From: Halichondria panicea
Lineage: Eukaryota > Porifera > Demospongiae > Suberitida > Halichondriidae
Assembly (NCBI RefSeq): GCF_963675165.1
Contig: NC_087389.1
Coordinates: forward strand, 3,284,830 to 3,348,829
Direction: 5' to 3'
Length of the DNA: 64,000 nt
Shown: positions 31,929 through 43,741 of the stretch, in pieces
Position numbering within the stretch: the stretch's first letter is position 1
Layout: every line of letters begins with the position of its first letter
Program-made: the position numbers and the translations under genes
Notes under the pieces: generated by a model
The model's database searches: none
What the model was told of the DNA's origin: nothing
What the model saw: the letters and a program-made list of their open reading frames with translations, nothing else

Positions 31929-33800
31929 AAGGCCAAAGTTCAAAGGCCGGAAGGCCCGGATTGAAATAGAAGCCGAAGCCACACCTCGATATTGCAAGGC
32001 TCGAACGGCTTTAAGAAAGAAGGTCGAGGAGGAAATGGTGGCCGAAGAACCGGTGGCTAACTCGAAGTGGGCGACACCACTGGTTGCTGTGCTGAAAAGC
32101 GATAAGAAGAGAGTGCGATTATGCGGTGATTTCAAGGTAACCGTGAATCGGGTCGCCAAGCTGGACCGATACCCTGTGCCAAAGGTAGAAGATTTGTGAG
32201 CCGAGGGAAGCTATTCACTAGCTGGATGTCAGGCAGGAATCCAAAAAGTATATGGTCATAAATACATATACCAGACTACCCTACGGAATACCTGGAAAAT
32301 TTCAAAGGGAAATGGAACATTTATTCCAAGGAATTCCAGGCGTTGTTGTCTACCTGGACGACATTTTGATTACTGGAGAGGACGAATCGAGCCATTTGAG
32401 AACTGTAGAAGCCACGATTGTCAGACACGAGTAAAACAGAGCAAATGTTTCTTTATGGTTCCTACTGTCACGTTTCTCGGGCATCGGATTGACGCCAAGG
32501 GTTTGCACCCCCTGGCAGACAAGGTCAAGGCGATCGAAGCAGCACCAATACCCACAAATATTACGGAGTTGAAGTCGTATGGTTACTAACATATTACGGG
32601 ACAAACCTCGCTGACAAGTTGACACCCTTGTACAAGTTGCTGCAGCATGATGTACCTTGGAAATGGACTGAAGAACAGGACACCGTTTTCCGAGAGTCTA
32701 AGAAGTTGCTGACGTCCTCCGCACTTCTAGTACACTATGACCAGCAGCTACATTGGCTTCTGCTTATGGGATTGGGGCGGTCCTCGCACACCGAATGCCA
32801 GATGGCTCTGAAAGGCCTATCCGGGTATGCATCTCGAACACTCAACAAAGCCGAAAGGAATTACTCACAACTCGAAAAGGAGGGACTATCGCTAGTTTTC
32901 GGCATCAAGAAATTCTACGCTTATCTGTTTGGTCGTCCATTCGGCCTTGGGCCCGATTACACCTGGATTATGCTAGGCCTGTGCATGGTAAGATGTATTT
33001 GGTCCTGATAGACGCCCACTCTAAGTGGATCGAAGCGTTTTGTACACCTTCTGCAACTTCCTCCGCGGTGATAGAAGAACTGAGACCCTTGTTTGCTCAA
33101 TTTGGGCTACCTGAAACGATCGTCACCGACAATGGTACGTGTTTTGTGAGTGTTGAAATAGATAACTTTTTTGCCACTAACGGCATTCGACACGATACCT
33201 ACCACCCGGTGACTCGCCGAGAGAGCAGTGCAAATTGTGAAAAGAGGATTGAAGAAAACCAAGGAAGAAAGTGTGAAATCGAGATTGGCTAAGTTTCTGT
33301 ACGCTTACAGATTGACTCCTCAAACCACCACCGGAGTCGCACCAGCTGAAGCGTTACTTGGAAGAAGACCCAGGTCAAAATTGGACATACTGAGACCTTT
33401 GACAGAACAAATGAAGCAAAAGCAAAAACACGATGCTCATGCGCACGAGAGATTGCTTCGCGAAGGTGACCCCGTGCTCGTGAGGAACTACCTCCAAGGG
33501 GACAAATGGTTAGCAGGTACGATTGCCAAGAAGACAGGGCCGGTTTCGTACGCGGTGACAATGAGTAATGGTCGTGAGCCACCAAGACCAGGTTCGAAAA
33601 CGTTTTGTGGAAATAGACATTCCCGTTGAAAAAAAAGTAGACGTGGGCCTAGATTTGCCTACACCACATGTACAAGAGCCTGAGGACTCAACCCCGATAG
33701 AGCCTGACCCTGTTGAGACGGATTTGGACATCACACCTAAGACGTACCCTCGCCGGGAACGGAAACCGGTTGAACGGTTCGAACCCACATGGAACTAAAT
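31900..33800 (+). pseudogene. pol: gypsy reverse transcriptase, RNase H and integrase remnants
   Basis: RT pieces: SKWATPLVAVLKSD (about 32060), LDRYPVPKVEDL, then a stop; TRLPYG and the YLDDILITGED catalytic box (about 32351); FLGHRIDAKGL. RNase H: a core with a shift (ERNYSQLEKEGLSLVFGIKKF). It then joins directly to the integrase core (LDYARPVHGKMYLVLIDAHSKWIEAF, VTDNGTCFVS), so the integrase zinc domain is deleted. The C-terminal part (33228-33629) shows AYRLTPQTTTGVAPAEALLGRRP. The element is defective but must have moved recently, judging by its LTRs. Confidence 0.88.
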
Positions 33801-33922
33801 GGACTGGTAACTATGTATGTATATGTTATACACCCTCCCGTAGAGTTGTTGTTGTTTTTTGTTTGTTGTTTTTTGTTTGTTTGTTTTTTGTGCTAGGGGA
33901 GGGGGGAGGAGTGTAGTAGGAG

Positions 33923-34072
33923 TGTAGTAGATTACGTCATATAGTAGATTACGTCTTCTAGACTAGCCTTACTGGTTTTTGTAATACTTAATATTTTGTG
34001 CCACGTGTTCTGTTCAGTTCTGCCATTGTGATTACTTATTGATTAACTGATCGTGCTATATAAGACACCACA
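33923..34072 (+). repeat. 3' LTR of the second gypsy element
   Basis: 150 bp, followed by gtttt. It differs from the 5' LTR at two sites (attacg/atttcg and atatt/atact). Confidence 0.92.
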
Positions 34073-34077
34073 GTTTT

Positions 34078-34352
34078 CCACCCGAATGCGCCCAGCAACA
34101 GCTCCAGAACCATCAAAGCTGCCTACAAGAAACATGAAAACGAAAAAAAACGGGCAACGCGTAAGAGACATTGAGCAAGGAGTTTTCACCCCCCTAGTCT
34201 TCTCAACCACAGGTGGACTGGGACAAGAGGCCACCACCTTTTGCAAAAGATTAGCAGACATGCTCGCCTGGAAAGAAGGAAAAAATTACTCAGTAGTAAT
34301 CAGCTGGCTAAGATGCAAGCTCATGTGCATCAACTCATCGACCCCTACGTGA
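34078..34352 (+). pseudogene. Non-LTR retrotransposon fragment, 3' part
   Basis: It continues the 30215-30615 fragment across the gypsy insertion: PNAPSN, then RDIEQGVFTPLVFSTTGG and WLRCKL. This parallels the C-terminus of the element at 36433-38151 (RILDIEQASFSPLVLSATGG). Reading across the target duplication restores homology (VRVF followed by HPNAPSN). Confidence 0.8.
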
Positions 34353-36287
34353 TGCGGACATTACTCTCGCAACGGAAGAGGGCCTGATCCCTCAAATTTA
34401 ATCAACTGTAAACTGTTTCCAATAAATTATTATGTACATGTATACATGCTCTTTTTCCTATTATTAAAAATTGAATGAGAATGACATTTTAGGGGGGCTC
34501 TGAATATCTTGTAGTGATCATTATTCATGAAACATTGTTTCCCGCGTGTTGAGCAACCGTAACACGGATTGACTCATGCTGCAAATTCAACATGACGCTA
34601 CTTCCGTTTCCAATCCCTCTCCCTATTCAATCTATGCTTTAACCTAGAAGAAGTATTCCATTAGTGATTGTAATGAGCGTTGATTGAAAAACATGTGTTG
34701 CTGATTTCAAGTATCAACTTACGCTAATTAATTTATGTACCTCTATGCAGAGGTGAAGAGGTTATAATTTCACAATTTTTAGTTATAGGCCAAGCATAGG
34801 AATAGGTTCATCATAATGTCTTATTTCTATGACCTGAATTCAGTATAGCCGCCTGGTGGCCTGGTTTTCGAGGCCTGATCATATACAATAATACATGACG
34901 TCAACCGAAATGCGGATCATCCGGTTCTATTCCTCTTTAATCTATGATTGTAGTAGCCCGCTTACACGTTATATGTAACATATAACTTTAATCTTTTTAC
35001 TGGGTGTAGTCAGTCATTAGCAAGTACTACACGTGGCTCATAGACTAGGCGTGTTATAAATTGCTGAAAGAGATGATGTCTCGAGTTACCCGCGGATAAT
35101 TTTCGAGGCTCCACTGCAGATTCAATGTAAAATCATCACGTGCACCACTCCGTTTCCTATCCCTCTAACTCCTCCATCTATGATAGTGGATAGGAGAGCT
35201 AGAAACAGTTGAAATACAACCTGAGTACGGTAAAATATTCGCGAGCGCGAAATCATAACGCGGAGGGTTTCACCATAGATAGAACGGGATTGGAAACGAA
35301 AATGTTTGCGTGAAACACATAAAAACACACACATAAAAACTTACATGGTGTGGCTAAAACTTATTTTTATAGTCAGCATGCTGCTCTAGAAACAGTGAAA
35401 GTGATCACTTTTAATGTTGATTTTTCTAAGAGACACTCAGCCACTATCACTAAACAAATAAATGCTATAAAAGAAGCCTTACTATGAAGTCGTGAGTGGT
35501 CAAGGCCCATGGTGTGTCTAAAAGTATACTAAAAGTATACTAAAGCAGTTTGAAGGACTATACTGCAAGCCATTCTATGTAGCACTTAGATACATAATAA
35601 CCAAGTCAAGCAACTCCACAGCAGGGAAAGAGAAAAGTTGACATAGAGTAATTCAAGCTTAACTCAACAAAAATTGGAAACAGAGTAAAGACAACGCTTG
35701 TCAGTGGTATAAACTTACTTCTCTAGAGTACCTCCCAGCTTCTGAGTGATCGCTAGTGAGCTAGAAACAGTTAAAATACACCATCAACCACGAAAATATT
35801 TGCAAGCGCGAAATAATTATAACGCGGAGTGTTACACAGGATCCCTCTTACTGTTCTATCCCTCTTACTGTTCTATTTATGGTTTCACCCATTGACACCG
35901 GGTGGCCTCAGAGGGGTGGCCTGGTCGTTTCCAATCTTCAATCTATGGTATTATTGACCACACCTATCGACAATAAGAGGAAAGAAAAGGAATCTAGAGA
36001 CAAGGACACCAGCTAGTATCCCCTGACCATGGCCTGCACAGCAAACGTTCTGCTAGAGGTGGAGGACATAGTGCCTCACCGATTCAAGGCTAGGCCTGGA
36101 TTCGAGGCTAACGGTGTGGAGGTGCAGCTGCATGTTGATATGCGCATGCGCCAAAAGGCTGGATCAGACACCACGAAAATAAAATCCGCGAAATCCTTTG
36201 TGGAGGTCTATCCGCGAAAATCTATACCCTTGAAATATACCCGCTATGCGGTAGGCTGCAGGCCGTACTTTATTCGGCCTGGAATCT
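34353..36287. other. Repeat-rich intergenic sequence
   Basis: It contains inverted and direct copies of the ggattggaaacg family (34605-34636 inverted, 35270-35760 direct, 35910-35950). A copy of the ctacacgtggctcat...ggcgtgttataaattgctgaaagagat block at 35020-35075 is found inverted at about 57470-57510 in the CAPZA intron. No gene. Confidence 0.5.
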
Positions 36288-36313
36288 TTTTTTTTTTTTT
36301 TTTTTTTTTTTTA
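36288..36313 (-). other. Poly(A) tail of the non-LTR retrotransposon
   Basis: A pure t run on the plus strand, that is, poly(A) at the 3' end of the minus-strand element. It supports insertion through an RNA copy. Confidence 0.85.
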
Positions 36314-39300
36314 GTGGTAAAATAATAGCATGTAAGGTAGTGTATACAGGGGAATGGGCTTCTAAGTAGACACAATGAAAGGTGGAGGGTACAGAAAATA
36401 AAGAGGATTAAGGGTGCATACAAAGGTTCAGTTTATTGGTGGAGGTGGGTCTCCGAGATCACCAGGTCGATGGCCCCAGATCTAAAGGGGTGTCCACTTG
36501 ACGATCTGGACCCTCTGATGGCTTGGATCGATGAGCGAAGGAGGGAAAAGGTTAGTCGGCAACGGAGCCAGCATAGTGTGCTGCTGTATGATTGGTCCCA
36601 TTTAGATGCTAACATCGAAGCGAGTCTCTTGTAGAAGGTGGTTGCTTCACGAGCTAAGCCTCCTGTTGCAGAGAGGACTAATGGGGAAAAGGATGCCTGT
36701 TCGATGTCTAGAATTCTTTGTTCATAGGCCCTTTTCTTTATTTGCTCGTGCTTGCGGTAGACTGTTTGAGGGTCGGTGTGTCTGTTGGATGCAGCGTGTG
36801 GGTTAAATACCCTGACATCAAAATAAGTTCTTTCAAAGGAGCCACCCCATACTCCATTGGCTGCAATGTCTAGGCGTGCACCCGGTTGTATATTGGCACT
36901 TGCTCCTGCCAGGTTCTCCCCTGTAACCGGTAACAGTTCTGGTTCTGTGCACACGTTGTTGCAGACCTCACTAAGAAGATCTGCAGTCAAGTCTCTGATC
37001 TCATTATGCCGAATGGACGGAAACCCTCCCTTCGCACAAGAGAGAACGTGTTCTACTGTGAAGGAAGAACCACAGGCACATTTCGAGGGTAGCTTGTTTG
37101 GAGTCCAACCATAACGCAGAGATAGGGCGTCTCTAAAGGCTTGTTTGTGGAGGGTGAAACCATGGGTTTTGAGCGGTAGGGTGGTTAGCCATGACGATGC
37201 ACCCTTCTCCTTAGACAGATTGACAGATCTTTGCATGTTGGTAGAGAGTAGTGGCGTCAGTGTGTTGATGTCGTTCTTGGTTCTATCTCTGTTTTGTTGG
37301 CCTACGGTAGATTTGGCCATTAGTGACTCCGAGATGATCTCCTGCCCATAGTGTGTGTCTTGTTTGATGATGTGATTACAGAGGGCAGATGTGACGAATA
37401 GGGAGGCATTGTATTCATGAGTAGCCTGTTTGGATGGTATACGGATACCTAGTCCACCTTCCCTTGCTGGAAGGGCAAAGAGTGTATATTCAGTGTCGTT
37501 TGGTGGAGGAGTACCTGTGAGGGAAGGAATTAGTTTCTTACGCAGAGCTTCGTCCAGCGGTGCCAGTCTTTGACTCATGATCCTGCTTGGTGTTGTGCGA
37601 CACATATAGGTCCATTTGCTTGATAATCCATGGTTTAATGCAGAGTAGGCGGCGTGTGGCTGGGTGTTGGCAATGTCTGCAAGGTTAGTCACGAGTGCAG
37701 ACCAGCTGGCAACTTTAGACTCAGCAAAGGACTCCATGTACCCTGGGGAGCCAATGGGTGATCCTAGGTAGGGTCTTCCATCCGGAGTGACGTTCACACC
37801 AGTCTGGTGGAAGGTAGTGGACCCAATGGTGTGGAATCCCTCCTTAGTAACCAACCATGTCTTTAGGGGGTTCGGGTAGTATCCAAAGGCTGGGCCTTCT
37901 TTGGTTAAGGTGTCCCGCAGCTGCAGCATCGTCCGCATACCAAATTTGGGTGATGTTAGTGTTAGAGAGTTTTGTGATGAGGGGAATGCTGGCCAGAGCA
38001 TACATGGGCATGGCAAGGGGGTCACCTTGTGTGGTGCCTTCTTGGGAGAGTAGGCGGTCTCCATCAACGTAAAGATCTGTGGGCTCTCTGTAGGTGTTGA
38101 TGAGGATGGTGGCCAGTGCCGGGCAGAGTCTGCGTATGTTGTGGAGGGCAACTTTGCGGTTCAGTGAGTTAAATGCGTTGGTAGCATCTGCTAGGAGAAT
38201 GGCTTCATTGTTATCCGAATCAAGGCACCTTCTAGCTGCGTGTACAGCGGCTTCTATGCCCGACAACTGCCCTCCACAGAGTTGGATGCAGCCTGACGCT
38301 TCTTGGATGTCCTGTTTAATTAAGGACAGGGTAGCTTTGGCAATTATTCTTCGTGCTGTGTCTCCTATGCCAATAGGACGAACCCCAGGGTTTTTGTCGA
38401 GTGCAATGAGTCGACATGCCAGGAAAGGGGCAATCAGGGGGGGGCTACATAGGGCAAGTTGGTGACAGAGTTCGTCTGACGCTCTCTTGAAAGAGGTACA
38501 TAACCTCCGCCATTGGTATGCGTCTAGGCCGGAGGGTCCTGCAGAGCCAGATGTGTGAAGTGCAGCTGAGCGAATGGAGGAGGCGTCTAGGGCGTCAAAG
38601 ACAACCGGGTGTACTTCTTGTGGTGGCGAAGGAAGGATGCAGTTTGGATGGGGGGGCTGTCCTTTAGGGTGTTTGTTTGCCAGGGCTTCTCTAACTGTGA
38701 GAGAATTAGGGTTGTTTGGGTCCACACGGTCAGCAAGGTGTAGTACACCCCCTTCTCTATTGTCAGCGAGTATATCCAGTGCTGCTCCACATTTTCCGGC
38801 GAACATCTTGTTGGCAAATAGACGTGCCTGGGATTGATTTGCAGCGTACTTAGATACTACCGGTGCACGCAACCGTCTTTGGATCGTTCTCCCTTCAAGC
38901 AATAAGTCGTTTAGGTTTCCTTCCTTCCAGGTATTCAATCTTCTTGTCAGGCAAGCACTGTTTTCTTTGTTTTTAGAAGCTCTATGGGGTTTCTGTAGAG
39001 ACAAAATGGGGAGGACGGTGGCTGCCTTCAGGGCCACTGATTCTAGAGCAGACGCAGAGGCAAACGCTGCGTAGAGATTAGACAGCTCATCAACGAATTC
39101 TTTCCCGGCTTTTCCAAAAGGCACTGTGAAGGAGTTCTTTCTCCAGTGTATTACTTCTGTATATGTGGCCTCTAGAATGCCACAGAAATCTGTTGCACTA
39201 TGAACGCCCCATGAAAACACGGGAGTTGTGGTTGGGGAGGGGCTTGGCAAATCGGCGACTTGTTCACTATGCTCCCTCTGGGGTGGCTGATTAGGTTGGT

Positions 39301-39685
39301 TTGCCGTTAGGTTTTCGGGTTGACTCACAGATGGTTGACTCGGAGGTGATTGATTTGGTGGTTGGTTTGCAGATAGGTTTACAGGCAGCTGACTCACGGG
39401 TTGCCATTGTTGATTCTGTGTCCGTAGGTTTAGGTTATCAGGTTGACTCACAGATGGTTGACTCGGAGGTGGTTGATATGGTGGTTGGTTTGCAGGTAAG
39501 TTTACAGGTAGCTGACTCAAGGGTTGCAATAGTTGATTCTGGGACAATAGAGAAGATGGCCCAGTAGCACTTGGGTTCGAACAGTTGCCAAGCTTGCTTG
39601 GCAGACAGTTAGCACAGGGTCTTTTGGCCTTTACACAGACGCACCCTCTACACGAGCCTGTTCTATTACACTTGCAACAGGGCAT
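36288..39685 (-). CDS. Non-LTR retrotransposon protein: CXC domain, reverse transcriptase, restriction-like endonuclease (one frameshift)
   Basis: The element copies itself through RNA. The first frame (ATG 39685, 613 codons, to 37844) opens with a Cys-rich CXC/TSO1-like domain (CCKCNRTGSCRGCVCVKAKR). Pro/Gln/Ser repeats follow (about residues 60-140). The reverse transcriptase shows SAGPSGLDAYQWR, RPIGIGDTARRIIAK, LLADATNAFNSL, QGDPLAMPMYALA and YADDAAAAG. The frame shifts right after YADD (37909-37930). The second frame (38151-36433) continues with FGYYPNPLKTWLV, a C-x-C-x8-H-x4-C knuckle (CACGSSFTVEHVLSC), RHNEIRDLTA, and RLDIAANG...FDVRVFNP, which fits an R2-like restriction endonuclease. 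A 26-base poly(T) (poly(A) of the element) at 36288-36313 marks its 3' end. A decayed relative lies at 30215-34352. Confidence 0.85.
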
Positions 39686-39983
39686 CTCTCAAGTCCTTGT
39701 CACTCTTGTCACTTAGTCACTTTAGTCAGTAGTGGGTATATTCACTCTTTTGAGTGTTCCCCAAAGAAAAATAAGTAAATAAAATAATAATACTAATGAA
39801 ATAAAGGAAAATAAAAAAATTGGTCTCTCTCTTAAGGGAAAATAAAAAATTGGTCTCTCTTAGCACTCACTCTAAGAGCACAGCGCACAGCACAGTCTCA
39901 GTCTCAGTCTCAGTCTCAACCAGCTTCTTTTCGTTTATACAGTTAAGGTTAGTCCGAAGGCTAAATCTATGCGTGTCCTGTAC

Positions 39984-40232
39984 CAGGAACAATGGAACAG
40001 GAAGCTATAATTGTAGCTCCTGTCTGTTGGGATCTACTCCATAGTGCAGGAACTGGAACTATAGTACTCCAGGCTTCTTTGCTGTGATCATAATCCACAG
40101 TGCATATATCTGTAGTACTACCTGTGACTCCAGTCTAGTTTAGTTTTGAGTTGCTGTGCAAGTCATACATGCACTGCATTATATCACTCCTTTATAATCA
40201 TGTCACGGGTTTGCACTTTAGTGCTCTAGTTT
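39984..40232 (+). repeat. Diverged single copy of the 575-bp foldback unit
   Basis: It matches the second half of the units at 6483-8216: cctgtaccaggaacaatgga, caggcttctttgctgtgatc, ccacagtgcat, gagttgctgtg, and gggtttgcactttagtgctc. It lies upstream of the minus-strand retrotransposon. Confidence 0.75.
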
Positions 40233-40239
40233 ATGCATG

Positions 40240-40795
40240 ATAAATAACTTTTTTCTAATGACTGCATGCAAGCTAGCCTTTTTTCATCGGTTGACCCCAA
40301 ACTTTCCATTCAACCTTAAAACTCGAGAATAATCTGAAAACGCTACCCATCTACCGGTAAAAGTCAGTTAGTCCTCGTGACATACACTTCGTGATTAATA
40401 ACCGTACTAGTTTTAACAAAATGTAACAAATATACTGCGCTAGGAAACAATAATAATTATGAGCAGTGGTAGATATTATAATTATGAACTCAAAACTTAT
40501 GTGACATAAAAATCCATTCTTTTATGACTTCACGTGCTCGGGTTTGCTCCGTATCATGAAACACCTCATGCCGATTCCCGTCAAACCTCTGTATAAAAGT
40601 AGTAAGTATGCACGGTTTAATGATGAACACTGCTGCTAGTCTTTTATAAATAGACTGTAGTAAAATTCCGTGATTTCTTATAATTATGAGAACAACTTTG
40701 CACTATAGGTACGCACAGGAGTACGGAGTATCCAACTGTAGCAGTTGTATAGTGTAAACTAGGCTACGGTATGAGTACGCCATTTCTTAAGGTTA
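40240..40795. other. Intergenic, no gene recognised
   Basis: AT-rich, no coding signal. Confidence 0.4.
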
Positions 40796-41402
40796 CGGTA
40801 TACTAATTGCTCATGAATAATTCATAAGATATTTATTTTCTTTATTTCTCATCACTACATTGTTTTTGTAACTTGCAATGATTATCAATGAAAAGAGAAC
40901 ATGAAACAATGCTAGCTATTATTGTAGCTAAAAGTATCTATGTCTTGTAATCCAATGAAGTGGTCTGAGGTCAGCTGGAAAAAACTGAGTATTTTGTCGT
41001 CAAATTTTGTTGGCTGCATAGCTTCTAGGTTTTTTTTCTGACCAGTATTCAATGCCTAAAGACTTACTGGAGGGCGAGTCGAAGAGATCTTGTTCATAGA
41101 GACCTAACAGCAAAAAATATATCCTTGTTACTACTCTACAGTCGCCATATTAGCCTACAAAAACAGCTAGAAATGGCCGTAACTTTGTTTCAACTTACTC
41201 TCTTGGGAAAAACTCTTCGAGTTGCCCTGCCCCTTTATTCGTATAATAATAAACAGCAGACTATACGGTAAGGAGGGGTTTCCTGATGCTTAGAATTGAC
41301 AACAAGTGACCATTGCCAGATGAGAGCCATTTTACTAGTGAACTGCATTGAACACCCACGCAAATTTGAGCGTGGGTGGGAACTGTATACCGTAACCTTA
41401 AG
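40796..41402. mobile_element. Inverted-repeat element, about 607 bp
   Basis: The termini CTTAAGGTTACGGTATAC (40796 on) and GTATACCGTAACCTTAAG (to 41402) are perfect inverted copies of 18 bp. No transposase inside, so it is non-autonomous. The CTTAAGGT terminus resembles that of the TA-inserting MITE at 61087. Confidence 0.75.
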
Positions 41403-41822
41403 TGGGTGCGTAGGTGTAGTGGTTAATTAGTTAAAATGATATCAGCATACACACATGTGGTTTGTACCTCCAGCCCACATTTAATTTTATTCATGGCTAA
41501 CAGTTTACACAACTACAAGTGTTCGTGACGGATTCAGTCCTAGATGTAGAATGGAATGTGCATGGGAGTTAGATACTCCCCTTTATGTACTCCTGGTACG
41601 CGACATTTTCTAGTTGAATAAATTTCCCTGCATTTATAGCCGATAATTCGAACATTTCCTCGCACTATACGGTAATTATACACTAGGTCTCCTCTAGGTC
41701 TCCTTTACCTAGTTGACTCGAGCCGTGAAATTGGGGACTACCATGGGGAGGGCTGAGGAAACGAGCTAGCTGCTAATGCGTTTTGCTTTCGCTCAAAAAG
41801 TGTTAGAGAGTTGTATATGTTA

Positions 41823-42005
41823 TTATGCCTCAAAGCGTAGCCGCACAAGTAAAGCTGACTATGTGTGTGTGTTTGTCTGTCTGTTCCAGCTGTAACTGCT
41901 CAACGGTTGTAATGCGACGAAAACTAACGGCTTCTATAGGCTTAATTGTTCTCTTGGATTTGATTCGTGAACTAAAGCTTCTTTTTCGAGTTATGGCTAG
42001 TAGAT
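41823..42005. repeat. Dispersed repeat beginning tatgcctca...gtagccgcacaag
   Basis: The pattern (atgcctc, gc-rich core, gtgtgtgtttgtctgtctgt, cagctg(t)aactgctcaa, ggcttctataggctt, tcgagttatggc) recurs at 49494-49745, inverted at 51125-51285, and in part at 60990-61075 and 63780-63870. SINE-like distribution. No promoter boxes identified. Confidence 0.65.
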
Positions 42006-42009
42006 AGAA

Positions 42010-43190
42010 GAGACAATGGAGTGCACTTCCGGTACCGTCCGTGTTTCGCCTCAAGGCTTACTTCTAACGTGGGAGTCTAAACATGAATAATTCATGAGAA
42101 TTGTTTTTGCCGTCAGTAAAAAAAGTCTACAAGCAGTTCTACTGCTAAACATCAACTTCACACTTGGACATAGCACACTACTTAGTAACACAACCTTAGC
42201 TATGATCCTTAGCTATATCATAGGTGTTATAGGAACACAAGCATGAAAAAGCCGAAGCTCTGTGTACCTCTAGCTACTTCACGAAAATCAAGATTATATT
42301 TTATTCATTTCTGAATGATACCTACCATCAGGGGGCATGTGTTTAAGTGTTGGAGGGAAGTAGGCATTAGACACAATAAGTTTCCCGGGTTTTCACGGGA
42401 GCTTTAGGGCGAAACATGGATGCCCATCTGTGTACATTCAATGTAAAAGCATCACGTGAACTGCCCCCGTTGCCAATCCCATTCTCTGTGTCACACATTA
42501 AAGGCTGTTGCAGTCTCTTCAGAATCAAGTTTCTATGCAACTTATAAGTTAGTCTTGCACTAAAACTAGCTATACTGTAGTAGCATATAGATAGTGGAGG
42601 GAGAGGGATTGGAAACTCGATCACGTGGGCTTATGTTTTCTACATGTGCTGATGGCAGATGCGTTATTCGCATTGTATATTTCTTGGGAAATAAGCGTGC
42701 ACACTTCAGTCTTGAGATTAAATTAAATGTAAATGTGCATGCTTGCTAATAATTATGGTTGTGTGCTTTATACAGAAGTCTCGGTTTGTTTTGACTTTTC
42801 CACAGTATTGTAGCTCCCCAAAACTAGTATTTTTGTGCTGTTGATCCCTTTATGAGAATCTGAATTGTTGATTTTGAAAGGTAAGTGCCTTGAATTACTA
42901 CTGAGAGCATTGTATGAAACTATAAGTAAACGATTTGTGATGTTTAGATTTGTGATGTTTAAATTGATGAAAACAGTTAAAATCGACCTCTGTAAAGATA
43001 ACGCTTGGACATGATATACTGATTCTATATAAGTGTGTACATCATATCGTAGTATTGTTAATAGAAGTAGATCTCGTAATACACATGTAACATAATCGGT
43101 TATCATACTGTAGCCACTTTCAACATAAGAAGGCTGACAAAAGGAGGGAACGAGATAAAAACTGTCAAGCCAAACACATAAATAGTACTG
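42010..43190. other. Intergenic, no gene recognised
   Basis: A 156-codon minus frame (42768-43238) is AT-rich and without a recognisable motif. A ggattggaaac-type repeat lies at 42607-42617 and its inverse near 42465-42478. Confidence 0.45.
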
Positions 43191-43194
43191 CAGT

Positions 43195-43602
43195 TCAGTT
43201 GCCAGACAAATTGTGGGGTTGCCTAACGACGCAAACAAAGATTGTAAATTTTATATCAATGAGGCTGCTGTGGAACCAGCTAAAGTGTTGCACAATGTAA
43301 CCGTTCAGAAGGATGGAACCTGGACTGTACACGTCTACGGGGAAAAGAAGGGGAAAAGAAGGCGACCGCGTAATGTGTTGAAGCATCTACCTGTATGTAT
43401 CTCTTCTATCAAAGTGACAGAAAAACTATCAGTATTAGATCAAAAATTTCGATCTTTATAATAATTATGAACGAAAATGACGCTAACGTATCTAGAGATT
43501 TTTCTGGGGGAAGTTTCCCACGACTGCTTTGGGACGAACAAAGAAAAGCTACCTCTTTAAAGAAAACTAATGGTATGAGATGGCATCCTCTAGTAATCTG
43601 AA
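43195..43602 (+). pseudogene. P-element-like transposase fragments
   Basis: Two short exon-like plus-strand pieces. The first (43213-43396) reads GLPNDANKDCKFYINE and KDGTWTVHVYGEKKG. The second (about 43500-43600, another frame) reads GSFPRLLWDEQRK and NGMRWHPLVI. The last motif fits the N-terminal MRWHP-LIKWC region of P-element/THAP9-type transposases of sponges and cnidarians. The catalytic core is absent. Confidence 0.45.
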
Positions 43603-43741
43603 ACTACTTTCTGGGGTGCTTATAGTGCCCTACGTACCAGTGGGTTTTTAACTCTCCCATTTGCGAGAACTCTTAAGGAGTGAGTCGACTCGATCACGGA
43701 CAGCCTGTACATTGGTGGCAGTATCCCATTTAATGGTGAGC

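Larger units (their letters stand above)
30616..34072 (+). mobile_element. Second gypsy retrotransposon, internally deleted, with near-identical LTRs
   Basis: The LTRs are 150 bp (30616-30765 and 33923-34072), begin TGTAG, end CCACA, and differ at two positions that I can see. The 5-bp duplication gtttt flanks both sides (30611-30615 and 34073-34077). A primer-site-like ttggcgacgagac follows the 5' LTR, and a purine tract (33895-33911) precedes the 3' LTR. The body is only 3.46 kb in total, with deletions in RT and between RNase H and integrase. Confidence 0.93.

Noticed and set aside
33760-33790. ggttcgaaccc resembling a tRNA B box
   Set aside because: No A box at the right distance and no cloverleaf. 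It lies in the 3' part of a gypsy element.
42768-43238. 156-codon minus-strand open frame
   Set aside because: AT-rich composition, no recognisable motif, no splice or promoter support, and a neighbouring plus-strand remnant overlaps its start. Probably chance.
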